A stretch of 5,162 bases of DNA. It comes from Bacteroidota bacterium (GTDB taxonomy: Bacteria; Bacteroidota; Bacteroidia; Chitinophagales; Chitinophagaceae). Below are positions 1 through 5,162 of the stretch, in pieces. Numbering within the stretch: position 1 is the first letter of the stretch; every line of letters begins with the position of its first letter. The notes under the pieces are model-generated. The model was not told the origin of the DNA and searched no databases. It was given only the letters and a program-made list of their open reading frames with translations. The position numbers were made by a program, and so were the translations under genes. The stretch lies in the NCBI GenBank assembly GCA_023427575.1, contig JAEZAY010000052.1, positions 1 to 5,162 of the forward strand. Reading direction: 5' to 3'.

Positions 1-29
1 TGGGCTCGGAGATGTTGTATAAGAGACAG
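1..29 (+). other. Nextera transposase adapter remnant (sequencing artefact)
   Basis: These bases reproduce the Illumina Nextera read-2 adapter: TGGGCTCGG followed by the 19-base Tn5 mosaic end (canonical AGATGTGTATAAGAGACAG). The copy here carries one extra T (GATGTTGTATAA instead of GATGTGTATAA). The first six bases of the full adapter (GTCTCG) are missing. The segment is library-preparation sequence left untrimmed at an assembly end, not a biological Tn5 end. It interrupts the ugd reading frame on the minus strand just after a conserved NPEFLREG motif. Read through, it would append about ten spurious residues ([10 protein letters not shown]) to that protein. Confidence 0.96.
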
Positions 30-492
30 CACCTTCCCGGAGGAACTCCGGATTGGAAACTACATCGAACTCACCCTGAAAGTTTTTGGCTACAGCAGCC
101 CTTACTTTTTCAGCAGTACCAACCGGCACGGTACTTTTATCGATAATAACTTTATAGTCTTTAATAATTTTTCCAAGATGTTCGGCTACGCCTAGAACAT
201 ATTTTAAATCAGCCGATCCATCTTCGCCCGGAGGGGTTGGAAGCGCGAGAAAAATAATCGCCGCATCGCGAACGCCATCTTCCAGGCTGGTGGTAAAACG
301 CAAACGTTCTTCCCGAAGATTTCGTAAAAACAACTTTTCCAATCCAGGTTCATAAATGGTAATCTGACCATTAGAGAGCTTGTCCACCTTGCTTTGATCA
401 ATATCCACACAGGTTACATCATTTCCGGTTTCTGCAAAACAAGTTCCGGTTACTAATCCAACATATCCGGTACCTACGACTGCGATTTTCAT
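30..492 (-). CDS. ugd: UDP-glucose 6-dehydrogenase, 3'-truncated by contig end
   Basis: The enzyme oxidises UDP-glucose to UDP-glucuronate with two NAD+ in the cytoplasm, supplying uronic acid precursors for LPS, capsule or exopolysaccharide. Only the first 154 residues are present, out of roughly 440 usual for the family. Visible are the Rossmann motif GTGYVGL (residues 7-13), the acidic NAD-ribose binder at the end of the second strand (VDID, D30), the YEPGLE segment (47-52), STVPVGT (120-126) and NPEFLREG (147-154). The catalytic Cys and the C-terminal UDP-binding domain lie beyond the break. The [11 protein letters not shown]-terminus is of the Ugd type, not the GLGYVGLPLA type of WecC/WbpA UDP-HexNAc dehydrogenases. 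The ATG follows an A-rich leader (AAAAAAGAAAATATAA), typical of Bacteroidota initiation regions. The gene starts 29 bp after the aminotransferase stop, so the two are probably co-transcribed. Confidence 0.93.
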
Positions 493-521
493 TTATATTT
501 TCTTTTTTAAGTTTTCTATTT

Positions 522-1655
522 TCAGGAATTATTACAAAATTCTAACACTTTAGAACAGATATGCTCCAACTGGTCCGCATCCATTTCCGTATGAATGGGA
601 AGGGAAATAACCCGGGAGGTAAGCCAGTCGGTTTTCGGAAGTTCATATGAACTTCCCCCGAAGGCATCAAACATTTTCTGCCGATGAGCCGGAACGGGAT
701 AATAGATCATGGAAGGAATCTTGTTTTCGGCGAGGAAAAGGTTCAGCTTATCGCGGTCAATCCCTTCCAAAACCAGCGTGTACTGATGAAATACATGTTT
801 GGTGTAGTTGGCCCGGAATGGCGTGGTGATCGCCGGCGCGGACTCAAATGCGTTATCATAAGCATCTGCCACCTTGCGACGGGCATCAATGTATTCATCC
901 AGTTTTTTCAACTTAACATTTAATACGGCTGCCTGAATAGAATCAAGGCGGCTGTTACAGCCGACGAGATCGTGATAATAGCGTTTGCTCTGGCCATGGT
1001 TTGCAATCATCCGGAGCTTATCGGCAATGGCCGCGTCGGAGGTCATGATAGCACCGCCATCACCATAACATCCCAGGTTTTTGGAAGGAAAGAAAGAAGT
1101 GCATCCAATGGTGCCGATCGCGCCGGTTTTTTTCACCCAGCCTTCGCGGGATTTGTAATCCGAGCCGATGGCCTGGGCATTATCTTCTATAACATAGAGG
1201 TTAAACTCACGGGCAATATCCATTATGGAGTCCATATCGCAGGACTGGCCATATAAATGATCCGGCACAATAGCCTTTGTTTTAGGTGTTATTGCCGCCC
1301 TGACCGCCTCCGGATCGAGATTGAATGTTTTAGGATCCACCTCTACAAAGACCGGCTTTAATTTCAAGAGCGCGATCACTTCGGTAGTGGCGATATAAGT
1401 GAAAGAAGGCGTAATTACCTCATCTCCAGGCTGCAGGTCGAGGGCCATCATGGAAATCTGGAGCGCGTCCGTACCATTGGCACAGGGGATCACATGCTCC
1501 ACGCCGACATAGGAGGCCAGGGCATCGGTAAAATCCGTCACTGCCTTTCCATTAATATAGGCCGATGTATCAAGTACCTCATGAATAGCAGCGTCTACTT
1601 CCTCTTTTATTTTCCGGTACTGCCTTTTTAAATCCACCATCTGAATCGCCTGCAT
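522..1655 (-). CDS. DegT/DnrJ/EryC1/StrS-family PLP sugar aminotransferase, WbpE-like
   Basis: This 377-residue fold-type I PLP enzyme should transfer an amino group from glutamate to a keto-sugar nucleotide in the cytoplasm, for an O-antigen or capsule amino sugar. Visible motifs are ANGTDAL (59-65, phosphate contact), EDNAQAIG (157-164, with D158 holding the PLP ring nitrogen), SFFPSKNLGCYGDGGA (187-202, with K192 the Schiff-base lysine), NHGQ (219-222) and NSRLDSIQAA (234-243). From memory the sequence most resembles WbpE, which makes UDP-GlcNAc(3NH2)A, but substrate is not settled by sequence alone. The frame stays open up to a TTG at 1745. I chose the ATG at 1655 because family members begin near MxFxDLKxQ, the extra 30 residues look non-conserved, GGAG sits just upstream, and a strong promoter match lies inside the extension. 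One oddity is IVPDHLYGQ (129-137), where relatives normally have PV(H/S)LYGQ. Confidence 0.9.
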   Translation of the reverse strand: MQAIQMVDLKRQYRKIKEEVDAAIHEVLDTSAYINGKAVTDFTDALASYVGVEHVIPCANGTDALQISMMALDLQPGDEVITPSFTYIATTEVIALLKLKPVFVEVDPKTFNLDPEAVRAAITPKTKAIVPDHLYGQSCDMDSIMDIAREFNLYVIEDNAQAIGSDYKSREGWVKKTGAIGTIGCTSFFPSKNLGCYGDGGAIMTSDAAIADKLRMIANHGQSKRYYHDLVGCNSRLDSIQAAVLNVKLKKLDEYIDARRKVADAYDNAFESAPAITTPFRANYTKHVFHQYTLVLEGIDRDKLNLFLAENKIPSMIYYPVPAHRQKMFDAFGGSSYELPKTDWLTSRVISLPIHTEMDADQLEHICSKVLEFCNNS

Positions 1656-1678
1656 ACTCCGTTTTTTTAAAACCGGCA

Positions 1679-1709
1679 CAAACGTACAGCAAAAAACTGG
1701 TTTGCACAA
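1679..1709 (-). promoter_or_regulatory. Bacteroidota-type sigma promoter for the aminotransferase-ugd pair
   Basis: Read on the minus strand, TTG (1709-1707) is followed by exactly 20 bases and then TACGTTTG (1686-1679). This is a full match to the Bacteroidota housekeeping consensus TTTG/TTG-N19-21-TAnnTTTG. Transcription would begin about seven bases past the -7 box, near 1672, giving a short leader of roughly 17 bases before the ATG at 1655. This placement argues against the longer TTG-initiated reading frame, most of whose extra codons would lie upstream of the transcription start. Confidence 0.65.
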
Positions 1710-1751
1710 TCCGGTCATCCGCTTCTGTTCATCCCGAATATCCAATGCGGA

Positions 1752-3050
1752 ATGGGTTACATTTGCCAGAAATCCTTGCCTTTGTTGTTATTTCTTTATA
1801 ATCTCTTTATCCGGATTTACGGTGCCGGCATCTGGCTTGCGGCACCCTGGAATCCAAAAGCCCGGAAATGGCTGGAAGGCCGGAAAAACCTGTTTTCCAT
1901 TCTTTCCGGAAAACTTAGCCCTGGCAAAAAACGGATCTGGATGCATTGCGCTTCGCTGGGTGAATTTGAACAGGGAAGGCCTCTGGTTGAAAAAATCAGG
2001 ACGAGATATCCCCGACATGAAATCCTGATCAGCTTTTTTTCGCCATCGGGATATGAAATCCGGAAAAATTATGAAGGCGCCGACCATGTATTCTACCTGC
2101 CTCTGCCAACCAGGCAAAATGCCCGGGAATTTATCCGGATCCTGAACCCGGAACTGGTAATTTGGGTGAAATATGAATACTGGTATCATTACCTGCAGAT
2201 CCTCGATGAGCAAAAGATCCCGGTGCTGCTGGTTTCGGCCCTTTTTCGGGAAAATCAACCTTTTTTTAAATGGTATGGAGGATTACACCGCCGGATGCTG
2301 GGTTTTTTCCGGCAGATTTTTGTTCAAAACCAGGAATCGGCCAGGTTATTAGCCGGAATCGGCATCAGAGACAAGCTAACCATCGGCGGCGATACGCGGT
2401 TCGACCGCGTAGTTGAGCTGGCCCAAAAGCCGAAACAGTATCCGGAGATCGAAAGATTTTGCGGTCCCCATCCGGTAATTGTAGCCGGCAGTACCTGGCG
2501 GGAAGATGAACTGGCCATGGACCATTTTGCAAACCGGAGCTCCGATCTGCGTTTTATCATTGCCCCCCATGAAATCCATGAGGAACATTTGCTGGAAATA
2601 GAAAAAATGTTTTCGTCCACCATCCGGTATTCTAAATGGATTCTGAATGAAAACATCCAGGCGGGGTCTGAAAATCCACAGATACTGATCATCGATAATA
2701 TCGGGATGCTGGCCGATCTTTATTTTTACGCGAGCATTTGTTATGTAGGCGGGGGATTCGGCGAGGATGGTGTCCATAATACCCTGGAAGCGGCCGTTTA
2801 CGGCAAACCGGTGGTTTTCGGACCCGAATATTCCAAATACCTGGAAGCCGTGGAACTGGTAGATGTGGGAGCGGCCTTCAGTGTTGAATCGGCGCTTGAG
2901 CTGGAAGAAACGCTAAAAAGCCTGCTCGGGTCGGAAGATCTGTACAAACAGGCTTCGGTGGCTGCCTGGGATTATGTGCGGGAGAATACCGGAGCTGCTG
3001 ATAAGATAATGGCATTCATCCATTCCTCGGGTTTACTAAAAACCGAATGA
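1752..3050 (+). CDS. waaA: 3-deoxy-D-manno-octulosonic acid (Kdo) transferase
   Basis: WaaA (KdtA, family GT30) transfers Kdo from CMP-Kdo to the lipid A precursor at the cytoplasmic face of the inner membrane, the first step of LPS inner-core assembly. The 432-residue product has the usual length and layout. A hydrophobic N-terminal anchor spans about residues 9-33. HCASLGEFEQGRP (65-77) holds the expected catalytic base Glu71. GGDTRFDRV (212-220), GSTWREDE (246-253) and APHEIHEEHL (271-280) follow. The CMP-Kdo-binding C-terminal lobe contains GGGFGEDGVHNTLEAAVYG (333-351) and KPVVFGP (352-358). No in-frame ATG lies upstream, and the start leads directly into the membrane anchor; the ribosome-binding site is weak (GCGGA touching the ATG). 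It is divergent from the aminotransferase gene, with 96 bp between the two starts. Whether one or two Kdo residues are added cannot be read from the sequence. Confidence 0.95.
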   Translation: MGYICQKSLPLLLFLYNLFIRIYGAGIWLAAPWNPKARKWLEGRKNLFSILSGKLSPGKKRIWMHCASLGEFEQGRPLVEKIRTRYPRHEILISFFSPSGYEIRKNYEGADHVFYLPLPTRQNAREFIRILNPELVIWVKYEYWYHYLQILDEQKIPVLLVSALFRENQPFFKWYGGLHRRMLGFFRQIFVQNQESARLLAGIGIRDKLTIGGDTRFDRVVELAQKPKQYPEIERFCGPHPVIVAGSTWREDELAMDHFANRSSDLRFIIAPHEIHEEHLLEIEKMFSSTIRYSKWILNENIQAGSENPQILIIDNIGMLADLYFYASICYVGGGFGEDGVHNTLEAAVYGKPVVFGPEYSKYLEAVELVDVGAAFSVESALELEETLKSLLGSEDLYKQASVAAWDYVRENTGAADKIMAFIHSSGLLKTE

Positions 3051-3054
3051 ATGG
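3020..3054 (+). terminator. Imperfect hairpin over the waaA stop, possible terminator
   Basis: CCATTC (3020-3025) pairs with GAATGG (3049-3054), and TCGG (3027-3030) pairs with CCGA (3043-3046). This leaves a small internal loop (C against AT) and a 12-base A/T-rich loop. The right arm spans the waaA TGA (3048-3050). It is followed by A/T-rich sequence but no clean T-run, so it is at best a weak intrinsic terminator. It lies in the 84-bp convergent gap region, where a terminator would be expected. Confidence 0.22.
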
Positions 3055-3134
3055 AAACTTATTAAATTCTAAAACAATAATGACTTAAATGCAGGAAACC
3101 GCTAAGTTGAAATTCGATCCGGGCCCTGCAACTA

Positions 3135-3908
3135 TTACCTGGCAAATCTTCTTTTTACCAACTGAATGAATTGTCGGGTGGCCAGCCTGTCTTCCTCCCA
3201 GCCCAGTTTAACTTTCAGTTCTCTTTCAATCCAGTATTCGGCTTCGGCATAGATCTGAAATCCGTTGATGGTTTTGATGCTGCGTTCGTACATCACCTCA
3301 TCGCCGCGGAATAATTCGTTTATAAAAACAAAACGGTCATTTACGCCAATGGCTTTTTTAAGATCCCGGATAGGCGTTTCCGTTAGTCGATGACCGATTT
3401 CCATCACATTTCCCTTCAGATGATCATTGAGCGAGGCATCTTTTAATCCAATCACCTCATTCAGATCTCTGAATACTTCCTGGCTGGCAAGTGTGGGAAT
3501 TTCTTTTACAGGATCGTATGACCAGTGATTTGAATTTTGTTTGGGCGGCGCCGGTTCGATAGCATCTATCTGCTCTTCAATATGTTCGAGCTGTTCAACC
3601 TTTTTCATTACCGGCTCTGGTTCAATTGCGGGGGCCGCCACAGGCTGATACCTGGTTTCTTCTTCCGAAACGGGTGCCGGCTTTTTGGCTGCTGCCCGGG
3701 TGATGGACTCCGCTTGACCAACGGTTTGGACCCGCGGTGAGGGCATAACTACGGCCACTTTTGAAGTGCTCATTTCTTTCGCGGGCGCAGCGAGCGAGCG
3801 GGTCAGAACCTCTTCAATCATCTGCGTTGTCACTAATAGTTGTGTATGATCCGCCTTTTCTTCGAATTGTTCTTTTAATTTGCCGATCAGTTCTGCTAAA
3901 CGCTCCAT
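3135..3908 (-). CDS. Conserved-looking hypothetical protein with linker and C-terminal repeat domain
   Basis: I cannot assign a function to this 257-residue protein. It has no signal peptide or membrane segment, so it is probably cytoplasmic. Residues 1-36 form a charged amphipathic stretch (MERLAELIGKLKEQFEEKAD onward) that looks helical or coiled-coil. Residues 37-128 are a low-complexity linker rich in Pro, Ala, Glu and Val (for example APAIEPEPV, 91-99). Residues 130-257 look folded and contain two similar segments: RDLNEVIGLKD (147-157) and RDLKKAIGVND (181-191). The second runs into FINELFRGDEVMYERS (195-210) and a Trp/basic tail (WIERELKVKLGW, 226-237). From memory, proteins with this ending occur as unannotated genes in Chitinophagaceae and relatives. 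It converges on waaA and diverges from tdk with 71 bp between the starts. The ATG is the natural start for the N-terminal helix, and base usage is like that of its neighbours. Confidence 0.85.
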   Translation of the reverse strand: MERLAELIGKLKEQFEEKADHTQLLVTTQMIEEVLTRSLAAPAKEMSTSKVAVVMPSPRVQTVGQAESITRAAAKKPAPVSEEETRYQPVAAPAIEPEPVMKKVEQLEHIEEQIDAIEPAPPKQNSNHWSYDPVKEIPTLASQEVFRDLNEVIGLKDASLNDHLKGNVMEIGHRLTETPIRDLKKAIGVNDRFVFINELFRGDEVMYERSIKTINGFQIYAEAEYWIERELKVKLGWEEDRLATRQFIQLVKRRFAR

Positions 3909-3933
3909 ATCAATGAGTACTTTAATGAGTGAG

Positions 3934-3963
3934 TTGTTTAGTTTTTAAAGTTAACAATTTTTG
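3934..3963 (+). promoter_or_regulatory. Possible Bacteroidota-type promoter for tdk-ccmB
   Basis: TTG (3934-3936), 19 bases, then AATTTTTG (3956-3963) fits TTG-N19-21-TAnnTTTG except for A instead of T at the first box position. The predicted transcript would begin near 3970, only about ten bases before the ATG at 3980. The region is A/T-rich, so a chance match is possible. If real, it rules out translation from the upstream in-frame GTG at 3929. Confidence 0.33.
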
Positions 3964-3979
3964 TACCTATTTAAGAAGG

Positions 3980-4534
3980 ATGTACATAGAACCAAACATC
4001 TCCGGTGAAAGAAGAGGAGTAATTGAAGTGATTTGCGGATCAATGTTCTCTGGTAAAACAGAAGAATTGATCAGACGTTTAAAAAGAGTTAAAATTGCAA
4101 ATCTTCGGCTGGCGATCTTCAAACCAAGTGTCGATATCCGCTTCAACGAAACCAATATAGTTTCGCACGACGACAATGCGCTGCTTTCCATTCCGGTTGA
4201 CCATTCGCAGGCGATTTTTTCAGCCATCAGTAATGCAGATGTGGTTGGAATTGATGAAGCGCAGTTTTTTGATGATCAGCTTCCCGATGTGTGTGAGCAA
4301 CTGGCCTTCAAAGGAATGCGGGTAATAGTGGCCGGGCTGGATATGGATTATCTGGGTAAACCCTTTGGTCCCATGCCCAATCTGCTGGCGAAAGCAGACT
4401 ATATCACAAAGCTGCATGCCATATGTGAGCGCTGCGGAAATATTGCCAGCTATTCTTATCGCAAGAGCGCCGATATTTCTCAAATAGTTTTGGGCGAAAA
4501 AGACGTATACGAACCCCGTTGCCGTCATTGTTAA
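3980..4534 (+). CDS. tdk: Thymidine kinase, type II (TK1-like)
   Basis: Tdk phosphorylates thymidine to dTMP with ATP in the pyrimidine salvage pathway in the cytoplasm. The 184-residue product has the P-loop GSMFSGKT (20-27), DEAQF (92-96, with catalytic Glu93), the [18 protein letters not shown] segment (118-135) next to the substrate pocket, and a structural zinc site formed by CERC (149-152) and CRHC (181-184). The protein ends exactly on the last zinc-ligand cysteine, a slightly short tail. I chose the ATG at 3980 over an in-frame GTG at 3929 because Bacteroidota homologues begin MF/YIEPN and the extra 17 residues ([17 protein letters not shown]) look like translated leader. The SD-like AAGAAGG abuts this ATG with no spacer, so it probably does not act as a normal SD. 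ccmB follows after 17 bp. Confidence 0.95.
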   Translation: MYIEPNISGERRGVIEVICGSMFSGKTEELIRRLKRVKIANLRLAIFKPSVDIRFNETNIVSHDDNALLSIPVDHSQAIFSAISNADVVGIDEAQFFDDQLPDVCEQLAFKGMRVIVAGLDMDYLGKPFGPMPNLLAKADYITKLHAICERCGNIASYSYRKSADISQIVLGEKDVYEPRCRHC

Positions 4535-4551
4535 TTTGAACAAATGTAACC

Positions 4552-5162
4552 GTGAACAGATCTGCACTTCATATTCTTAGTTTGTTAAGGAAAGATTTAT
4601 TGCTCGAAATTCGTCAGCAATACACGTTTTACGGAATCGTACTATATGTAGCCTCCACTATTTTTGTACTCTACCTGGCTATGAATCAGCCCGAAGACAA
4701 GGTCTGGAACGGGCTGTTCTGGATGATCCAGCTATTTATTTGCATCAATGCGGTAGCCAAGAGTTTTTTACAGGAAAATCGGGGGCGGATGCTTTACTAT
4801 TATACCATTGCGGGTGCCCGCGATTTTATGATCGCCAAACTGATTTTTAATGCGGTGCTGATGATGGTAATGAGTATTGTAAGCCTGCTATTATTTCAAT
4901 TGCTGCTGGGCAATCCGATCGAAAACTTTTTTTCCTTTTTTGGCATTGTTTGTTTGGGATCGGTGAGTTTAAGCCTGGTATTCACCTTTCTGGCGGCTAT
5001 TGCGGCCCGGGCCCAGCAAAGCGCCGCCCTGATGGCGATTCTGGGTTTTCCACTGATAGTACCCCAGGTATTGCTGCTGATGAAAATTTCGCAAATTGCT
5101 TTCGCCGATGTAATCCAGGCCGGATTGTTACAAATGAGCCTTGTTCTGGCGGGGTTTGATGT
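4552..5162 (+). CDS. ccmB: Heme exporter / cytochrome c maturation membrane protein CcmB, C-terminus cut off
   Basis: CcmB is the membrane subunit of the CcmAB ABC transporter, which acts with CcmC to release heme-loaded CcmE for c-type cytochrome maturation in the inner membrane. The 203 complete codons present are about 15-20 short of the usual length near 220. The N-terminus is cytoplasmic (LLRKDLLLEIRQQY, 11-24), followed by hydrophobic segments at about 26-43, 53-70, 93-119, 126-150 and 158-178, with a sixth beginning near 190. Diagnostic stretches are the FWMIQLFICINAVAKSF region (56-72), followed by QENRGRMLYYYTIAGA (74-89) and GFPLIVPQVLL (165-175). The start is GTG at 4552: an in-frame TGA at 4537 blocks any upstream start, and no ATG occurs before codon 44. 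The gene lies 17 bp after tdk, so it is probably read through from it. In relatives ccmC often follows, but this lies outside the window. Confidence 0.92.
   Translation, partial: MNRSALHILSLLRKDLLLEIRQQYTFYGIVLYVASTIFVLYLAMNQPEDKVWNGLFWMIQLFICINAVAKSFLQENRGRMLYYYTIAGARDFMIAKLIFNAVLMMVMSIVSLLLFQLLLGNPIENFFSFFGIVCLGSVSLSLVFTFLAAIAARAQQSAALMAILGFPLIVPQVLLLMKISQIAFADVIQAGLLQMSLVLAGFD

Noticed and set aside
1..29. Genuine Tn5 or other transposon end at the left edge
   Set aside because: The mosaic end is preceded by the synthetic Nextera primer sequence TGGGCTCGG, which does not occur in natural transposons, and it sits at the very end of the sequence.
972..1256. Plus-strand open frames opposite the aminotransferase gene (also 647-829 and 684-923)
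   Set aside because: They are antisense shadows of a gene with clear family motifs and show no recognisable domain or initiation signal.
1697..1704. CTGGTTTG as a -7 box for waaA
   Set aside because: The first two box positions mismatch the consensus and no TTG lies 19-21 bases upstream, so the waaA promoter remains unidentified.
1788..2777. Minus-strand open frames opposite waaA
   Set aside because: The waaA frame carries all the GT30 motifs; the antisense frames overlap one another and show no coherent domain.
3090..3130. Inverted repeat TGCAGG/CCTGCA between the convergent genes as a terminator
   Set aside because: It is only six pairs with 29 bases between the arms and no T-run on either strand; a chance match is likely.
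3947..3954. Minus-strand TAACTTTA as a -7 box for the hypothetical protein
   Set aside because: The final G is missing and no TTG lies at the right distance upstream, in an A/T-rich region where such matches are frequent.
4950..5159. Plus-strand frame of 69 codons near the right end
   Set aside because: It lies in another frame inside ccmB, is Gly/Pro-rich and has no initiation signal or family resemblance.
5150..5162. A second adapter fragment (GATGT) at the right end
   Set aside because: Five bases are too few, and they encode a GFDV segment that fits the ordinary CcmB reading frame.

Overview
The window reads as chromosomal housekeeping and cell-envelope DNA from a Gram-negative member of the Bacteroidota. 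The evidence is the gene content (Kdo transferase, TK1-type thymidine kinase, CcmB), the A-rich leader before ugd, and a near-perfect Bacteroidota-type promoter (TTG-N20-TACGTTTG) in front of the aminotransferase gene. A placement near Chitinophagaceae is a guess, based on a conserved hypothetical protein whose style I associate with that group. No mobile element, tRNA, rRNA or CRISPR array was seen.

Layout. Bases 1-29 are not genomic. They match the Illumina Nextera read-2 transposase adapter with one extra T, so genomic sequence begins at base 30. A minus-strand pair follows: a 377-residue DegT/WbpE-like sugar aminotransferase (1655 to 522) and, 29 bp downstream of it, ugd (UDP-glucose 6-dehydrogenase, start 492), which is cut off by the adapter after 154 residues. 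Divergent to this pair is waaA (Kdo transferase, 1752-3050, +). It converges on a 257-residue hypothetical protein (3908 to 3135, -). Divergent to that is tdk (3980-4534, +), followed after 17 bp by a GTG-initiated ccmB (4552 onward) that runs off the right end about 15-20 residues short of its expected C-terminus.

Function. The left half is envelope glycan metabolism: ugd and the aminotransferase make or modify nucleotide sugars for LPS O-antigen or capsule, and waaA adds Kdo to lipid A. The right half pairs nucleotide salvage (tdk) with cytochrome c maturation (ccmB), which probably share a transcript but not a pathway. The only gene without an assignable role is the hypothetical protein, which has an N-terminal helix, a long Pro/Ala/Glu-rich linker and a conserved C-terminal region with an apparent internal duplication. 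I found no convincing new multi-gene system; the points most worth checking are the adapter remnant and this hypothetical protein.
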